DNA of 16,714 nt, taken from Anaerolineaceae bacterium UBA5311 (GTDB lineage: Bacteria > Chloroflexota > Anaerolineae > Anaerolineales > Anaerolineaceae). A program made the position numbers and the translations under genes. The DNA lies in contig DHRN01000015.1 of the NCBI GenBank assembly GCA_002411175.1, positions 15,747-32,460 of the forward strand. Reading direction: 5' to 3'. The notes beneath the pieces are model-generated. The model did no database searches, had not been told where the DNA came from, and was given only the letters and a program-made list of their open reading frames with translations. This document shows, piece by piece, positions 13,384 through 16,714 of this stretch (the first letter of the stretch is position 1; the number at the start of each line of letters is the position of its first letter).

Positions 13384-14526
13384 CTATGGCCAGGGATAAC
13401 GTTCGCCGTTTAGATAAACGGTGTTATGGACAATTATTTCTTCATCAATAATAGCTTGACGTTTTTCAGCGAGGATACCTTTCAGTTCCTCAAATTTTTC
13501 ATGATTGGTGACAAATTCAGCGATAGTTGACATGTCTGTGATATCAATTCCACCATTTTCGAGGGTGAATAAGAACAGACCCTGGGGCATTTCGTCTTTA
13601 ACCCAGCTCTCAATCACGTGGAAAATACCAGATTCGAAATCATAGCGAACACTGGTGATAACATAACCTGGTTCAATCCAATCTTGATCCAGATCGACAC
13701 CGATCGCGTAGGCGTTGTTTAGGCGAACTGCCTGCAACCCGCCCAAACCAGCGGTGCCGCATGCCAGCCAAACCACATCGACGCCAAGATTGTTGATCAT
13801 GTTTTCTGTAATTGTTTTTACGTTCTGGGTGTCTTCAAAACCACCGTTGTAATCAACAATCACTTCGCAATCCGCACAGACTTCGCGAATACCTTGTTTG
13901 AAGGCATCTTCAAATTGATAGAAGCCAACAGATTCGAGTCCGAAGACGATTCCGATCTTGGAGCCAGGTTTGGAACCTCTGCCTTCGACCAGCTCGTTGC
14001 CATCCTGAGCGACAAAACCGGCTGCGATTCCGCCAAGAAAGGCGGTGTTCCAGACTTCACCGGCAAAGCCAACATAATTGGGGGCTTCATGTTCGGTTCC
14101 CAGATCTCCAAATTGAACAAAGGTAGTGTCTGGATATTCTTTGGCGGTTGCTTCTGACCATGCGATCGCGCCATATTCCATACAGATTACGAGACCATAA
14201 CCTTCTTCGCCAAGTTGCCGTAGATAGGTTTGAGTTTCAGCGGCTTCGGTAGGCTCGACGACAACGAATTCAAGCCCGAGCTCTTCGCTCGCTTTTTTCA
14301 TGCCCAGGTGGGCGCCGTCATTTAAGCCCTCATCTCCCAATCCGCCAACCTGAACGATCAATGCCGCTTTTTTGCTGTTTGGATTAATTGATTCCGGCTG
14401 GCTCTCAGGTGTCGCGTCTTGTTCAACCTGAACTGGTTCAACAGTAGCGGGGCTTGCTTTCTGGCAACCAGAAAATAAGCCCATCACGAGAGCGCATACA
14501 ATTAAAAAAACTACCTTTCTATTCAT
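13384..14526 (-). CDS. BMP-family (Med/BmpA-like) substrate-binding lipoprotein
   Basis: A 380-residue extracytoplasmic binding protein for the ABC importer; BMP-family proteins such as PnrA/TmpC and BmpA bind nucleosides. The N-terminus is a lipoprotein signal, MNRKVVFLIVCALVMGLFSGC, with the lipidated Cys21 after FSG (an atypical residue at -3). It is followed by a Pro/Glu/Gln-rich linker (about 22-55) and the two-lobe periplasmic-binding fold. Family hallmarks are VGGLGDEGLNDGAHLGMKKA, YVGFAGEVWNTAFLGGIAAG, GIVFGLESVGFYQFEDAFKQG and an AIGVDLDQDW hinge segment. AAGGAG precedes the chosen ATG with ideal spacing; an upstream in-frame start 48 bp earlier would spoil the signal peptide and lie in the promoter leader. 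It is the first gene of the cluster. Confidence 0.94.
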   Translation of the reverse strand: MNRKVVFLIVCALVMGLFSGCQKASPATVEPVQVEQDATPESQPESINPNSKKAALIVQVGGLGDEGLNDGAHLGMKKASEELGLEFVVVEPTEAAETQTYLRQLGEEGYGLVICMEYGAIAWSEATAKEYPDTTFVQFGDLGTEHEAPNYVGFAGEVWNTAFLGGIAAGFVAQDGNELVEGRGSKPGSKIGIVFGLESVGFYQFEDAFKQGIREVCADCEVIVDYNGGFEDTQNVKTITENMINNLGVDVVWLACGTAGLGGLQAVRLNNAYAIGVDLDQDWIEPGYVITSVRYDFESGIFHVIESWVKDEMPQGLFLFTLENGGIDITDMSTIAEFVTNHEKFEELKGILAEKRQAIIDEEIIVHNTVYLNGERYPWP

Positions 14527-14560
14527 GATTCTCTCCTTTTGATTGTTAAAGTTATTATAA

Positions 14561-14586
14561 CAACATGTTGACATTATATTATCAAC
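14561..14586. promoter_or_regulatory. Overlapping palindromes at the cluster promoter (candidate operator)
   Basis: CAACATGTTG (14561-14570) is a perfect palindrome at the expected transcription start. GTTGACATTATATTATCAAC (14567-14586) is 16 of 20 symmetric and encloses the -10 box. Such sites suit a dimeric repressor that would block RNA polymerase when substrate is absent. No regulator gene is found in the window. Confidence 0.4.
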
Positions 14587-14600
14587 TCCGACCTTGTCAA
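14573..14600 (-). promoter_or_regulatory. Near-consensus sigma70-type promoter of the 12-gene cluster
   Basis: On the minus strand TTGACA (14600-14595) and TATAAT (14578-14573), both perfect hexamers, are 16 bp apart. The expected start near 14566 gives a leader of about 40 nt before the lipoprotein ATG. No other promoter of this quality is seen inside the cluster. Confidence 0.8.
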
Positions 14601-14705
14601 GGGGTTTCGCAAAATTAATCCTATTTTGAAAAAGTTGAGTTTTGTGGCAAAGTATCTTTTACAGTTTTCCGAAAATCTTCCCGTAATGGTTCAAGATTAT
14701 GTGTT

Positions 14706-14742
14706 GGTTTATAATACCGCGTTTCGGTAAATGCGATAAACC
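14706..14742 (-). terminator. Hairpin at the end of the MFS gene (possible weak terminator)
   Basis: GGTTTAT (14706-14712) pairs with ATAAACC (14736-14742), and inside it TACCG (14715-14719) pairs with CGGTA (14725-14729). It begins at the MFS stop codon in the direction of transcription. There is no U-run, so efficient intrinsic termination is doubtful. Confidence 0.4.
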
Positions 14743-15986
14743 TACTTGACCGGCGCGGCTGTGCTTTGTTTTTCTGCCCATTTTCTGCCTCTTTCGGGTA
14801 TAAACAGGGTCAGAATTCCAAATACCAGTGGAGCGAGGCAGCTAATAGCCAGGGCTTTGTACATATCGCCATCAAAGTGGGTAATCATCAGCCCGATAAC
14901 CGCAGAGCCAAGCGCGGATCCCAAACCCGCTCCTGTAAGCATCATGGAAGTTCCAAGAGACACTGATTTGGGTTTCAGATCTATCTTATAGAGCAATGAA
15001 AAAATTAATGGGACGAAGAAGTAGGTCCCAAAACCAGCAGCTGCCGAAGAAACCAACAAAAGCGGAAGGCTGGTGGATTTCACCATCCCAAAGAAAAAGA
15101 GCGGCAACAAGAAACCCCAGACAGAAATTAGTGGTTTCTCATAACCGACTGCCTGGGTAATCCGGGGAGCAATTAATGAGCCCAGGGCGGAAAATAACGG
15201 GAAGCAACTGAGAACGATTCCAGTTTGAGATGCTGTCATTCCTAAGGATGTTTGCGCGTAAGAAGGCCAATAGAAGAGCATACCAATCCATGTGAAGACA
15301 ACCCCAGTCCAGCCAATAGCCAGCAGCCAGGGAGTTTTTGTGCGCAAAGCCTCGAATGAACTCTTATCAAAAACCGGTTCAACGGGCTGGTCGTTTTTCT
15401 CAGCTTCTGGCAATTTTTTTGGTTGGTAGGCGATTAGCCAACAAATGGTTAGAACGCCAAGCACCGCAGCCATGACCAGGTAGACATTTTGCCAACCGCC
15501 CAGCAGCGCCATTACCTGGGTTATGAGCAATGGTGCCAGGGTTTGAGCAATTGGTTGAACAAAATTTTCAGTGCCGTTTACATCCAGCATGCGTGATAAG
15601 GGCACATTGCCTATTTTGAATGTTACAATGACGATCGCAATCGCGTTCGCCACCATCCCGATCAGAATCCTGCCAATAACGAGCGCAGGGCTGTTTGTGG
15701 CTAAGCCAAATATGAGCGTTCCGACGGCAGAAATGCCAATCGTCAAGGGCATAGCCTTTTTAACTCCCAGTAAATTTACATAAAAGGGGACTTGGATGGT
15801 AAATATTAGTGAGGCAATCCCAGCGGCGCTGCCGATAAGACCAACGGCTACGTAATCCAGATTGAGATCGGCTTTTATTGACGGAATCATCATTCCATAG
15901 GAAAAATATAGAAATTGTTGACAGCCAATCGCAAGCCAGGCGATTATGAGGAGATGCCACACCAGACGAGGTATTTTCGTTTTCAT
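14742..15986 (-). CDS. Major facilitator superfamily transporter
   Basis: A 414-residue, 12-helix secondary transporter in the inner membrane. Two six-helix halves are joined by a charged cytoplasmic loop (about 190-215, KKLPEAEKNDQPVEPVFDK). The first half shows the usual MFS pattern of FLYFSYGMMIPSIKADLNL, an IGSAAGIASLIFTIQ helix and VIGRILIGMVANAIA; the second half starts near PWLLAIGWTGVVFTWIG. The C-terminal tail is basic (RGRKWAEKQ). The substrate cannot be assigned; a metabolite/proton symporter or an exporter fits equally. The gene lies upstream of the cluster, which has its own strong promoter, so co-regulation is only possible by read-through. No strong Shine-Dalgarno is seen. Confidence 0.88.
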   Translation of the reverse strand: MKTKIPRLVWHLLIIAWLAIGCQQFLYFSYGMMIPSIKADLNLDYVAVGLIGSAAGIASLIFTIQVPFYVNLLGVKKAMPLTIGISAVGTLIFGLATNSPALVIGRILIGMVANAIAIVIVTFKIGNVPLSRMLDVNGTENFVQPIAQTLAPLLITQVMALLGGWQNVYLVMAAVLGVLTICWLIAYQPKKLPEAEKNDQPVEPVFDKSSFEALRTKTPWLLAIGWTGVVFTWIGMLFYWPSYAQTSLGMTASQTGIVLSCFPLFSALGSLIAPRITQAVGYEKPLISVWGFLLPLFFFGMVKSTSLPLLLVSSAAAGFGTYFFVPLIFSLLYKIDLKPKSVSLGTSMMLTGAGLGSALGSAVIGLMITHFDGDMYKALAISCLAPLVFGILTLFIPERGRKWAEKQSTAAPVK

Positions 15987-16453
15987 TTTTATCTTCGTTT
16001 CAAGGTTTATTTATTAGTATTTAATAGGTTTCGTGAGAGAAGGAACGATGTAAGGGTAAAAACTCAGTTCGAGTTCAGCTTACCATCCTTAAAATACACC
16101 TGATCAAGGTCAAATATTAACGCATGCGTGAGCCTCCAGTCTGCATTGCTACAGAGCTCTTCTGTCACCTGTTGCGTAATCACATTTTTGACATTGACAA
16201 TCTCCAGTAACCGTTAATGAATGCGATGTGAAAAAAAAGCTGCAATGCAAATTCTAAGTTGACACTTATTTTTCGAATTTATACCACAGTGTAATTGGCT
16301 TGCAGCTCGTTTAGACAAAAAAGGGCAATTGTGATTAAAATAACATACGAAGGAAGGACTATTGGGAATCTTTCGGGGTATAAGGATCGGGGAACCTGTT
16401 TTCTGTAAATTTACCTCTTAAATCCTCACACAAGCCAAGGTTTCAGTGTTTAA
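15987..16453. other. AT-rich intergenic stretch without a recognisable gene
   Basis: About 470 bp with no credible coding frame. Minus-strand TATTAA/TACTAA hexamers at about 16010-16026 could be the -10 of the MFS promoter, but no good -35 goes with them. On the plus strand TTGACA at 16259-16264 is followed 15 bp later by TATACC, and GAAGGAAGG occurs near 16350, but only an 18-codon frame follows. I see no RNA gene. Confidence 0.5.
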
Positions 16454-16714
16454 TCCAGCGGAAAATCGTTTTCTGTCCGGCACAATTGGCGGGGAACAGT
16501 CAGGGATGCCATAATCAACATACTGGAACAGGACGAGGAAGGTTGGGCGGTCGGTGCCGGTTATTCTGATTGCCGCGATCGTGTTGCGCCTCCGATTCGC
16601 CATTGTGTGGTTATTGTGTATGGTGGAAAGATGGCTTCGCCGGAACGGGACGGGGTAAGTGTATGGCGGATTGAAAACACACAAAGTGCAAGTAGAGGTA
16701 AGCGCGAGGTGTTT
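16454..16714 (+). other. Unresolved open frame running off the right edge
   Basis: After a TAA at 16451-16453 one plus-strand frame stays open for 87 codons to the window end, with a stretch reading AIINILEQDEEGWAVGAGYSD. An 88-codon minus-strand frame (16684-16418) covers the same DNA. Neither has a good start signal or a motif I know. The local rise in GC compared with the preceding 450 bp hints at a change of sequence origin. It may be the edge of a real gene, a gene remnant or chance. Confidence 0.2.

Noticed and set aside
14527..14566. Riboswitch in the leader of the cluster
   Set aside because: The predicted leader is only about 40 nt, too short for known purine or other aptamers, and shows no conserved core.

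Overview
This is a bacterial window dominated by one long minus-strand gene cluster (about 14.6 kb down to 2.8 kb). A repeat-rich, gene-poor segment and a cell-wall hydrolase lie on its left, and an MFS transporter plus a mostly empty AT-rich stretch lie on its right. The organism is a bacterium with ordinary AGGAG-type ribosome binding sites, a near-consensus sigma70-type promoter and lipoprotein signals. The style of the dispersed repeats (CGTCACTGCGAG...CTCGCAATGACG, CCTGTCATCC...GGATGACAGG and C/G-tract hairpins) and the mixed gene content would fit an anaerobic, heterotrophic Chloroflexota/Anaerolineae-like genome, but this is a weak inference and no marker gene is present.

Layout. 1-458: dispersed and tandem repeats. 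459-1568 (+): GH25 lysozyme-like hydrolase with two SH3-like repeats, ending at a bidirectional terminator. 1633-1800 (-): a 55-residue two-helix membrane protein. 1801-2827: repeat island with terminal-inverted-repeat elements, a 120-bp duplication, C/G-tract hairpins and a 4 x 20 bp tandem array. 2828-14526 (-): twelve consecutive genes. In transcription order these are a BMP-type substrate-binding lipoprotein, a fused ABC ATPase, two permeases, three tandem uridine-phosphorylase-family paralogs, a PfkB sugar/nucleoside kinase, a free-standing TrpA-like TIM barrel, an iron-dependent alcohol dehydrogenase, an isochorismatase-fold cysteine hydrolase and a BtpA/SgcQ TIM barrel. 14742-15986 (-): MFS transporter. 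15987-16714: mostly non-coding, with an unresolved open frame at the right edge.

How the genes fit together (inference). The BMP/ABC system imports a nucleoside-like substrate and the phosphorylases split it into base and sugar-1-phosphate. The PfkB kinase adds another phosphate, and one of the two TIM-barrel proteins may cleave or rearrange the phosphorylated sugar. The alcohol dehydrogenase would then reduce a released aldehyde, while the cysteine hydrolase acts on an amide- or ester-containing side product. The phosphorylase, kinase and TrpA-like genes are joined by two successive ATGA stop/start overlaps, which marks them as the core. The phosphorylases lack the uracil-recognition motif of uridine phosphorylase and carry a changed ribose-site motif, and the TrpA-like protein has no TrpB partner and an altered catalytic loop. 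The cluster therefore looks like a nucleoside or modified-nucleoside catabolic route that I cannot match to a pathway I know.
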